From assembly GCA_033762815.1 (NCBI GenBank), contig JANRLF010000002.1, positions 248,001 to 312,000 on the forward strand: 64,000 nt of DNA, given 5' to 3'. The notes beneath the pieces were generated by a model. That model saw only the letters and a program-made list of their open reading frames with translations, was not told the DNA's origin and did not search any database. The position numbers and the translations under genes are program-made. This DNA comes from JANRLF01 sp033762815. Lineage in GTDB: Bacteria; Bacteroidota; Bacteroidia; Chitinophagales; CAIOSU01. Positions 46,340-53,661 of the stretch are shown piece after piece (the first letter of the stretch is position 1; each line of letters starts with the position of its first letter).

Positions 46340-47581
46340 TTAAAAATACGAACTCACACCGGCTTGAAATCCTGCTGTTCGTGCAGGTGCATTTCCAAGT
46401 AGGTCCCTTTGCCATTCGTACCGGTAGTTGATACGAAATACGGTTTGCCCGCCTGGCCGCCAGCTAAATGCCGGTACTACGGCAAAAACATCATCACCAA
46501 TGTTAACTCCGTTTTCATTAAATGTACCTACATTCCAATCTACATACTCTAACCTGCAACCGATGCTGAAGTAGGAATTTACAAAGTCACCTGGTTGCTT
46601 TCGCTTTTTCATTTTCAGCGTCCATACCGGCTGCACAAAATCAAGATAGCCTCCATGCTGCCTGGTGCCAAATTGTTGCGTATAGCTGCTCGGTACATCT
46701 ACCCAAACAAACGCCCATTCCGCATTTATTCGTGTCTTTATTTTTGGCAAGGTAGTCATATAATCTATTGCAGCAACATCCAGTCGCCGTTTAGCGTCCA
46801 GGCGTATACCATCCTTTCTGAAAGTATTATACACACCACCCATGTAGCTCAGTCCTAATTCACCAATTTTCCGATGCTTTACAGCTATTTTGCCTGTTAC
46901 TAGAGGAATACCATTACTGCTTTCCTCAAAACGGTGTATATTATCCTTACTCGCAGGTAGAAAGGTTTTGTTCTCGCCGTTCGAGATCACATGGTCATCA
47001 AAGCCATTTGTAGCATACACTTCATATGCTATCGTCCAGTCACCGCTGAAAGCTTTACCGTACATACCTGCTCCAACATTGCTAAAAGTAGCCGGAAGCA
47101 TTTGAGTGGCGGATATAGGACGATCAATGAAATCCCATTTTGGACTGTCATGATTTTGGTTAAATGCTCCTATCGGATTCATAATGATACCTGCGCGTAG
47201 GATTGCCAGCGGGTGCAATTCTAAGTCGATAGATGCAAACTCTATATTAATTTCTTTGGTGCCGCTTTCAAATTCAATCTCTGTCAGAAACTTGATGCGA
47301 CGATGGATGGTAGAAGATACAAATAGCGTAACACGGGGTATTTTAAAGGCGAAGCCATCACTAATGCCATCAGTGCCCATATATTGCCCATGCATCTCCA
47401 TATAGCCTCCTAACGCCACAGGAATTTTACCAAATTCCAGGAAAGGACGATTGTAAACCGCATCCATATTCAACTTCTGCTGCGAAGTATCTATCGGCTC
47501 TCGATGAACAAAAGGCTGGTTCTCCTGGCTAAAAAGGGAAAGGCTGCTAAGGCAGCAGAAAAGAAGTATTAGTGTTTTCAT
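46340..47581 (-). CDS. Phosphate-selective-porin-like outer-membrane protein
   Basis: The 413-residue outer-membrane barrel has a signal peptide (KTLILLFCCLSSLSLFSQ) and alternating aromatic strands such as VALGGYMEMHGQYMGTDG and FRINYRYEWQRDLLG, ending with an aromatic C-terminus (GVSSYF). The N-terminal part resembles phosphate-selective porins (porin O/P type), which pass anions. Here it is the last gene of the di-heme oxidoreductase, Rieske and porin operon, with a four-base overlap (ATGA type) to the Rieske gene, so it may supply this redox module's substrate. The metal specificity is inference only. Confidence 0.75.
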   Translation of the reverse strand: MKTLILLFCCLSSLSLFSQENQPFVHREPIDTSQQKLNMDAVYNRPFLEFGKIPVALGGYMEMHGQYMGTDGISDGFAFKIPRVTLFVSSTIHRRIKFLTEIEFESGTKEINIEFASIDLELHPLAILRAGIIMNPIGAFNQNHDSPKWDFIDRPISATQMLPATFSNVGAGMYGKAFSGDWTIAYEVYATNGFDDHVISNGENKTFLPASKDNIHRFEESSNGIPLVTGKIAVKHRKIGELGLSYMGGVYNTFRKDGIRLDAKRRLDVAAIDYMTTLPKIKTRINAEWAFVWVDVPSSYTQQFGTRQHGGYLDFVQPVWTLKMKKRKQPGDFVNSYFSIGCRLEYVDWNVGTFNENGVNIGDDVFAVVPAFSWRPGGQTVFRINYRYEWQRDLLGNAPARTAGFQAGVSSYF

Positions 47582-48006
47582 TGAGTTGGTAGTTGAATAG
47601 CCAGATTTTGGCCGGATACTGAAACAGGGAAACGCTTTAGATCGGTTTCTGCCGGCGGGCTTAGCACTTTACCTTCAGTAGAAAATTCACTGCCATGACA
47701 TGGACATTGCAAGCCGGTGGACGCTGCCCTTACTTCGCAACCTTTATGGGTACATTCAAGGTACAATGCTCTGTAACTTTCTTCACCCTTGTATACAGCT
47801 ATTGGAAACTTCAATTTTTCATTCTTCACCAAAATAAAAGTGCGGGCTTTAGTAACTCCATCCTTTACCTCATTGAATTCAGACAGGGGTACTAATATCT
47901 TACTGCCTGACACGGTATTTGTGGCGTAGTAAAAATTACTGCATGAAGCAACCAGAAAAGCGGCGGTAGAACCACAGCATGTTAACAGAAATTGTCTGCG
48001 GTCCAT
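47578..48006 (-). CDS. Rieske [2Fe-2S] protein, exported
   Basis: The 142-residue protein starts with a short Tat/Sec-like leader (DRRQFLLTCCGSTAAFLVAS) containing a twin Arg, and a lipobox-like Cys at 22. The Rieske cluster ligands are Cys85 and His87 in CTHKGC, and Cys101 and His104 in CPCHGS. The second Cys of each box (90, 103) forms the stabilising disulfide. It is a periplasmic electron carrier. The gene lies two bases after the di-heme gene and overlaps the porin gene, so electron transfer to or from the di-heme protein is likely. No Rieske/cytochrome b partner is present. Confidence 0.92.
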   Translation of the reverse strand: MDRRQFLLTCCGSTAAFLVASCSNFYYATNTVSGSKILVPLSEFNEVKDGVTKARTFILVKNEKLKFPIAVYKGEESYRALYLECTHKGCEVRAASTGLQCPCHGSEFSTEGKVLSPPAETDLKRFPVSVSGQNLAIQLPTQ

Positions 48007-48008
48007 CT

Positions 48009-49208
48009 TTATAAGCTTTCTAAGAATTTAATAAGTGCATCTTTATCTGATCGTGTAAGTGTATTGTAAGCCTCACGGCTAGCAGTTGCTTCACCGCCGT
48101 GCATCAATATAGCTTCTTCTATACTATGCGCCCTGCCGTCATGCATCAGGTAATACAAGCCACCTTGAGAGATAGGGGATAAACCTAAACCCCAAAGCGG
48201 TGAGGTTCTCCATTCGCTGGTGAGGGCACTTCCTTCTGTATATCCATCGTCAAGACCGGGACCCATGTCATGTAGCAATAGGTCGGTGTAAGGATGAAAC
48301 TCTTTGAAATTAAGTGCCTCAACAGGTGAAGCACCCGTTTTCAAGGTTTGCTTATGACAGCCTTCGCATCCAATATTCATGAAAATCTGTTTGCCATAGC
48401 TTACTTGTGCATCGTCCTGATCGCGGGGAATGGGTGCTTTAAGGGTTTGAAGGTAAAAAACCACATTATGCACGGTTTGAGTAGTTACTTCAGGATCAAA
48501 TTCAAGTCCGGATGCAACATCAATAGGTTCATAGATAGACGTAATACCCATATCCTGATTGTAGGCATTCACGGTTTGCTGAAGCAGGTTATATGCACCA
48601 GCTTTCTTACCGAAACGGCAGATATAATTTTCATTATTTTCTAAGGCGCCAGCACGAGGATTAATATATTCCGGTATTTTCTTCCAATTCGGAACACCGG
48701 ATATACCGTCTCCATTAGCATCAAAAGGATCTGACATTGCGATTATGTCTTCATCTGATACCAGTTCTATAAAACCCAATCCCGTATTGCTGGGTGGGGT
48801 AAACTTGGCGAATGTGGCACCAGAAGGGATTTGCTCGGCTACATATCCTGGTATCGCCCTATTTTGCAATTGCGGACCTCCATGTTGCAAGAATTGGTTT
48901 CCCGTAGCATCATGCTGTCCAAAGCGAGTTAACGTTGTAAATGGTGTCCCCTTTCCATCACCTGCATGGCAACTTCCACAACTTGTTGCGACAAAGAGCG
49001 GTCCTAAACCACTCTCAACTGTAAAGACTTCATCGTTGAAAGCTATATCCCCATCAAGAAATTGCTTTGATTGTTGAGTAGTTAAACCTGGTAACGGCCC
49101 ATCAAGAAGTGCGTTATCATCAGGTGCTGGTGGAGTTAGCTTTTCACAAGCTACTAATAACACAATCAGTAGCATTAGAAATACCAAATAATGTCTTTTT
49201 GCGCTCAC
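48009..49208 (-). CDS. Di-heme oxidoreductase family lipoprotein
   Basis: The 399-residue protein has a lipoprotein signal (LIVLLVAC, Cys21) and two c-type heme sites: CGSCH (residues 77-81) and CEGCH (about residue 280). The middle region FDANGDGISGVPNW and late YLMHDGRAHSIEEAILMHGG match the di-heme thiol oxidoreductase (DHOR/DUF1111) family. It is a periplasm-facing redox enzyme of unclear substrate. It leads a leftward operon with the Rieske protein and a porin. In other genomes this family often neighbours iron or imelysin genes. Confidence 0.9.
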   Translation of the reverse strand: MSAKRHYLVFLMLLIVLLVACEKLTPPAPDDNALLDGPLPGLTTQQSKQFLDGDIAFNDEVFTVESGLGPLFVATSCGSCHAGDGKGTPFTTLTRFGQHDATGNQFLQHGGPQLQNRAIPGYVAEQIPSGATFAKFTPPSNTGLGFIELVSDEDIIAMSDPFDANGDGISGVPNWKKIPEYINPRAGALENNENYICRFGKKAGAYNLLQQTVNAYNQDMGITSIYEPIDVASGLEFDPEVTTQTVHNVVFYLQTLKAPIPRDQDDAQVSYGKQIFMNIGCEGCHKQTLKTGASPVEALNFKEFHPYTDLLLHDMGPGLDDGYTEGSALTSEWRTSPLWGLGLSPISQGGLYYLMHDGRAHSIEEAILMHGGEATASREAYNTLTRSDKDALIKFLESL

Positions 49209-49334
49209 GTAACCTATTTTTAGATAAATCTAAACATTTATTTTGATTAACACGGATTATTGCGATAGGACTTGATAAACTAAATGCATGATAACTGCGT
49301 TAAGAAATCGTATTTTTGTACTCAAAGCGACATC

Positions 49335-49688
49335 ATGAAAACGATATTTTCCCTGCTTACTGTTCTTATTATCGGATGTTCCTCTAATGGTTCTGCTACT
49401 GCCCAGACGGAGAAACTGGTGATAAAAACGCAAATCTATTGCAGCCACTGCAATGAGTGCGGAAGCTGTGGTAAACGAATCGAAACTAAATTGTCTGAAG
49501 CTATAACAGGTTTTGAATCTGTAAAGATTGATACAGAAAAGATGACTATTACTGTTACCTATGATTCTAAAAAAACCACCCCAGCAGCTATAAGAAAGGC
49601 TATTGCAGGTGCAGGTTTTGATGCCGATGAGGTAAAAGCGGATGGCCATGCCTACGCCGCATTAGATGGTTGCTGTAAGAAAAAGTAA
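49335..49688 (+). CDS. Secreted heavy-metal-associated (HMA) domain protein, copy 1
   Basis: About 117 residues from the ATG at 49335; the frame extends to 49284, but the signal peptide (KTIFSLLTVLIIGCSSN) starts at 49335. The lipobox-like IIGC suggests a lipoprotein. The HMA domain binds metal at CSHCNECGSC (an expanded Cys cluster), followed by KIDTEKMTITVTYDSKKT, AAIRKAIAGAGFDADEVK and the closing Cys pair in LDGCCKKK. Such proteins bind Cu, Zn or Hg in the periplasm. Copy 2 follows 45 bases downstream. It is divergent from the di-heme operon. Confidence 0.87.
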   Translation: MKTIFSLLTVLIIGCSSNGSATAQTEKLVIKTQIYCSHCNECGSCGKRIETKLSEAITGFESVKIDTEKMTITVTYDSKKTTPAAIRKAIAGAGFDADEVKADGHAYAALDGCCKKK

Positions 49689-49733
49689 GTTGAAGATTAA
49701 ACCCTATAGCACTTTTCAAGTCCAATTATCTGT

Positions 49734-50075
49734 ATGAAAAAGATATTCTTAATAATGTCCGTTGTATTCCTGGGTTTCGTAGCGAATGCTCAAACCGAGA
49801 AACTTGTTGTTAAAACTAAAATCTATTGCGACCACTGTATTGAATGCGGAAGTTGCGATGCCCGGATCCAAAATCAGCTCTTTACAGGATTAACGGGAGT
49901 GAAAGCGGTTAAACTGGATCCGAAAGCTGAAACCATAACAGTTACTTATAATTCAAAGAAGACTAATGCCGCAGCTATTCGTAAAGCCATCGCCAAAACC
50001 GGCTATGATGCTGATGATGTGAAAGCCGACCCTGCAGGATATGCCGCCTTAGATGGTTGCTGCAAGAAAAAGTAA
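49734..50075 (+). CDS. Secreted HMA domain protein, copy 2
   Basis: The 113-residue paralog of the preceding gene has a signal peptide (KKIFLIMSVVFLGFVANA) with a regular signal-peptidase I site instead of a lipobox. Its metal site is CDHCIECGSC, the C-terminus LDGCCKKK, and the domain is similar all along (VKTKIYCDHC, ITVTYNSKKT). So the first copy may be anchored and this one free in the periplasm, able to pass metal between places. The spacing of genes suggests one operon of three with the DUF3703 gene. Confidence 0.88.
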   Translation: MKKIFLIMSVVFLGFVANAQTEKLVVKTKIYCDHCIECGSCDARIQNQLFTGLTGVKAVKLDPKAETITVTYNSKKTNAAAIRKAIAKTGYDADDVKADPAGYAALDGCCKKK

Positions 50076-50081
50076 GCTATA

Positions 50082-50450
50082 ATGAAATTCTATACATGTA
50101 TTCCTCATGGATTGAAGTTGCATTTCCACAAGGAACTGGCTACGTATAAGGATAAGATGGTGCAGGCAGCTTGGCACCAAGCCTGGCAACACCTGGAGAA
50201 TGCTCATGTCTTAGGGCAGAATTACCCAATTGAGCATACCCTTGTTCATTGGGAAATGCTCAAATTTGGCTTTCGGATCAAGAACTTTCATGAAGTCATT
50301 GGTCAGATACCTCGCTTACTTTTCGGCGGAATAAAATCATTTATCGGACGAGTACCGGTGGGAAACACAGGAGGTGCCAATGTTCCTATCCTTAAACCTA
50401 TGCCTATCCGTGGTGAATTGCAAAATATACTAAAGCAATATCACACATAG
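50082..50450 (+). CDS. DUF3703 protein
   Basis: The 122-residue soluble protein has the DUF3703 pattern: WQHLENAHVLGQNYPIEHTL followed by HWEMLKFGFRIKNFHEVIGQ and the closing GRVPVGNTGGANV. This family often sits beside metal-efflux and HMA genes; its function is not known. It begins six bases after the second HMA gene and completes this operon. There is no signal peptide, so unlike its neighbours it acts in the cytosol. Conserved His residues could bind metal. Confidence 0.85.
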   Translation: MKFYTCIPHGLKLHFHKELATYKDKMVQAAWHQAWQHLENAHVLGQNYPIEHTLVHWEMLKFGFRIKNFHEVIGQIPRLLFGGIKSFIGRVPVGNTGGANVPILKPMPIRGELQNILKQYHT

Positions 50451-50475
50451 AGTGATCTTACGACTTTAATAATAC

Positions 50476-51030
50476 TTAACGTACAACTAATGGTTTGGTC
50501 AACCGCCATATACCCCACCAAGCTAATGGCGCTAGGATAACTACGCTTGCCATGCCCGGAAAATAACCATATGGGCCGGAAACAAAAAAGGGAAAGATAA
50601 AATGGGCCAGTTCGGTTATGCCCATAGCAGCGAAAAAGGTCCAGGTAAGGTAATAGCCGAATTCATACTTACGCTTGACTAAATAAGGAATAAGCAACCA
50701 TGCGGCTACCGACATCATCACAAGTAAAATAATCTGCCATGATAGAATATCAGGTGTGGGTACTTTTGTTATTTCAGATAAAGCGCTAAAAAAACCACAC
50801 ACTTTTTCTTCTACCCTATGCACAATGAACATTAGGAAAGTAAGAAAGTATGGCAGTTTGATAGAACTATAGTCAGTTCTTGAAGGAAACAGCAACCATA
50901 AAATAAATCCTCCCAGAAAACCTGAAGTAAAGATCATAGTGGTCCAAAAGCCAAATGAAAGGTAACCTAGCAGCAGTACAGCAAAAGTAAATCCTAATGC
51001 CAACGAAATGATTTGAACACTCTTTTTCAT
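50476..51030 (-). CDS. HXXEE-type membrane protein
   Basis: The 184-residue protein has about five or six TM segments. VHRVEEKVCGFF contains the H-x-x-E-E signature of this membrane family, whose role is unknown. WGIWRLTKP closes the last helix. It is 18 bases downstream of the P-type ATPase gene in the same direction and so part of the metal-efflux operon. The conserved His and Glu pair within the membrane suggests metal coordination, but this is inference. Confidence 0.75.
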   Translation of the reverse strand: MKKSVQIISLALGFTFAVLLLGYLSFGFWTTMIFTSGFLGGFILWLLFPSRTDYSSIKLPYFLTFLMFIVHRVEEKVCGFFSALSEITKVPTPDILSWQIILLVMMSVAAWLLIPYLVKRKYEFGYYLTWTFFAAMGITELAHFIFPFFVSGPYGYFPGMASVVILAPLAWWGIWRLTKPLVVR

Positions 51031-51048
51031 AAATGGTCCATAAGTAGG

Positions 51049-53016
51049 TTACAATTTGATCCGTTGAATTCTTACGGCATTAAGTATAGCCAGTAGAGCA
51101 ACACCCACATCGGCTATTACAGCTTCCCATAGGGTAGCAATACCCCCAGCGCCTAGTCCGAGAACAATAACTTTTACCACCATAGCTAATGCGATATTCT
51201 GCCAAACGATATTACGTGTTAGTTTGCCCGTTTTAATCGCTGCTACGATTTTTGATGGTTGATCATTCTGAATAACTATATCCGCTGTTTCTACAGTCGC
51301 ATCACTGCCCAACCCACCCATTGCAATTCCTGCATCTGCTAGCGCCACAACGGGCGCATCATTTACGCCATCACCCGCAAATGCTATTATTCTACCCTGG
51401 TCTTTTAGTGCTTGTACCTTTTCTACTTTGCCTTCCGGCAGCAAATCACCAAAGGCATCATCAACCCCAACTTCCTTAGCTACCTTTGAAACTACCGACT
51501 GCTTATCGCCAGACAGCATTACTGTTTTTATTTTTAAGGCATGTAATTGAGCAATAGCCTCTTTCGCATCTTCCTTTATCTCATCGGCAATAGTTATGTA
51601 TCCGGTATACTTCCCATTTATCGCAACTACCACTACAGTATCTACTATGGCATCTATTTCTTCAGAATATTCTATATTGAATTTCTTAAGTAGCTTGGCA
51701 TTACCAGCCAAAACCTGTTTGCCACTAACATTTCCCTTCAATCCATGACCTGCTATTTCTTCAACTTCCGTTGCCATTACCGGAGAATTGTTACCCGCAT
51801 ATTCAACAACAGCTTTAGCGATAGGATGCGTTGAATTTTGCTCTATTCCTGCGGTAATAGCTACAAACTCATTCTGATTCATACCTAAAGTAACTACCTG
51901 CTGCACTTTAAACACGCCCTTTGTTAAGGTTCCTGTTTTGTCCATTACTACTGTATCAATTTTAGTCACAACATCAAGAAAGTTGGACCCTTTAAAGAGT
52001 ATACCATTACGAGATGCCAGACCAATACCACCGAAATATCCTAAAGGGATGGATACCACCAAAGCACATGGACAACTTATAACCAGGAACACCAATGAGC
52101 GGTAAAACCATTCGGTAAATACATACTGATCAACGATGAAGAATGGCAGCAAACATACTATGAGGGCCAACGCGAAAACTATAGGCGTGTAGATTTTAGC
52201 GAAACGGCTGATGAATAGTTGCGTTTTTGATTTACGTGCTGTTGCATCTTGAACCATCTCCAGTATCTTGCTCAGCTTACTATCCTGAAACATGGCGGTT
52301 ACTTGTATTTCAGCTAAAGTATTCAGGTTTATCATCCCAGCATATACTTTTTCCCCTTTAGCCTTGGTATCAGGCTTACTTTCGCCTGTTAATGCAGCCG
52401 TATTAAATGAAGCCTTTTCACTGATCAATTCTCCATCCAAAGCCACTTTTTCGCCTGACTTTACCTGAATGATTTCATTGAGTTGTATGCCTTTAGCATT
52501 CACAGTCTGGGGTGAGCCATTTCTAAGCACCGTAACTTCATTAGGTCGAATATCAAGTAAGGCTTTTATGCTGCGCTTTGCTCTATTCACCGCTGCATCC
52601 TGAAACCACTCACCGATAGAATAGAATACCATTACCGCAACACCCTCACTATATGAACCTATTGCGAAAGCGCCAATGGTGGCTACACTCATCAAAAAGA
52701 ACTCATTAAAAAAGTCAAAGCGTATAGCCTTCCTGAAAGCCATATAGAGTACGTTGTAGCCAGCTAGTAAATAGGCTATCATGTAGATGATTATCTCAAC
52801 AACAGGAGGCCATTCCAGCTTTATTCCGTATTCTAGAATTGACATTACCACCAGTATGGCTATCGCTATCAGTAAAGGCCAATGTTCCTTCCATGAATCG
52901 CTGGCACTTTCATCCCCATGATTATGTCCGTTATCTTCTTCATGTTTATGAAGTGATGACTCTTCTATTACTGGTGCGGTCTTTACTGGCTCATCAGAGC
53001 AACATTCCTTTGACAT
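51049..53016 (-). CDS. P1B-type heavy-metal-translocating ATPase
   Basis: The 655-residue pump has the P1B motifs: SCPCALVVSIPLG in TM6 for metal binding, DKTGTLTKG (phosphorylated Asp), STHPIAKAVV (His-Pro), and GDGVNDAPVVALADAGIAMG. The N-terminus lacks an HMA domain but has an HKHEEDNGHNHGDE His-rich segment. The CPC and the late Asp point to Zn/Cd/Pb-type export, but Cu cannot be excluded. It lies 12 bases after the NicO-like gene, in one leftward operon with the RND genes. Confidence 0.93.
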   Translation of the reverse strand: MSKECCSDEPVKTAPVIEESSLHKHEEDNGHNHGDESASDSWKEHWPLLIAIAILVVMSILEYGIKLEWPPVVEIIIYMIAYLLAGYNVLYMAFRKAIRFDFFNEFFLMSVATIGAFAIGSYSEGVAVMVFYSIGEWFQDAAVNRAKRSIKALLDIRPNEVTVLRNGSPQTVNAKGIQLNEIIQVKSGEKVALDGELISEKASFNTAALTGESKPDTKAKGEKVYAGMINLNTLAEIQVTAMFQDSKLSKILEMVQDATARKSKTQLFISRFAKIYTPIVFALALIVCLLPFFIVDQYVFTEWFYRSLVFLVISCPCALVVSIPLGYFGGIGLASRNGILFKGSNFLDVVTKIDTVVMDKTGTLTKGVFKVQQVVTLGMNQNEFVAITAGIEQNSTHPIAKAVVEYAGNNSPVMATEVEEIAGHGLKGNVSGKQVLAGNAKLLKKFNIEYSEEIDAIVDTVVVVAINGKYTGYITIADEIKEDAKEAIAQLHALKIKTVMLSGDKQSVVSKVAKEVGVDDAFGDLLPEGKVEKVQALKDQGRIIAFAGDGVNDAPVVALADAGIAMGGLGSDATVETADIVIQNDQPSKIVAAIKTGKLTRNIVWQNIALAMVVKVIVLGLGAGGIATLWEAVIADVGVALLAILNAVRIQRIKL

Positions 53017-53028
53017 TTCCGTCGCTTA

Positions 53029-53646
53029 TTAATGTATGAAAAAGGTAACTATACCCACTATAATTAATATCACGCCTGTGATACGCTTCTCATGTTTTTC
53101 AAAAAAGTCTGTTTGCAAAAGCTCTATACCGTTATGAACCAACATCACGAATGCAACGATACTTGTAATGCTAACAATACCATAGATAGTTGCCAATACC
53201 ATCACTTGAGTAGTACCATAAATACCGGCGGATAAAAACAACCCTTCCACCTCCAAGCAAGGAGATAAAAACATCATTAGTACAAAAAGCCATAGCCAGC
53301 TTTTCTTGCTGCGCTTGTACGCTGCAACTTCCTGGGGTGCGGGGTGATGATGGTGAGGCAAATTGATCGAAAAGTAGATGATACCAAAAATTATCAGTAC
53401 CAATGGCGCTATAAGGTGCATGATCTCATCAAACTTCATGGCCAATTTCACCCCAATATAGCCAAGAAGTATGCCCAGCAATACGGTACCTAACACATGC
53501 GCGGAGGCTGATAAAAGGGCGATCTTGAATAAATCCTTCCTGGTCCAATGCTCAGATTTAGCCACAGCCACCAATGGCATCCAATGATTGGGTATCAGTG
53601 CATGTGTGAGGCTCAATAGTATGGTTGCTGCTAATATGCTGAACAT
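53029..53646 (-). CDS. NicO/RcnA-like heavy-metal transporter
   Basis: The 205-residue membrane protein has six TM helices. HALIPNHWMPLVAV in TM1-2 and SASAHVLGTVLLG in TM2-3 carry the His residues of the NiCoT/NicO-type transporters. A cytosolic loop has a metal-binding LPHHHHPAPQE. This group exports or imports Ni/Co or related metals. It sits between the T9SS FG-GAP gene and the P-type ATPase gene, both within 20 bases, and so is part of the same operon. Export is the better guess from this context. Confidence 0.75.
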   Translation of the reverse strand: MFSILAATILLSLTHALIPNHWMPLVAVAKSEHWTRKDLFKIALLSASAHVLGTVLLGILLGYIGVKLAMKFDEIMHLIAPLVLIIFGIIYFSINLPHHHHPAPQEVAAYKRSKKSWLWLFVLMMFLSPCLEVEGLFLSAGIYGTTQVMVLATIYGIVSITSIVAFVMLVHNGIELLQTDFFEKHEKRITGVILIIVGIVTFFIH

Positions 53647-53661
53647 GCTCTGTTGCTATGA

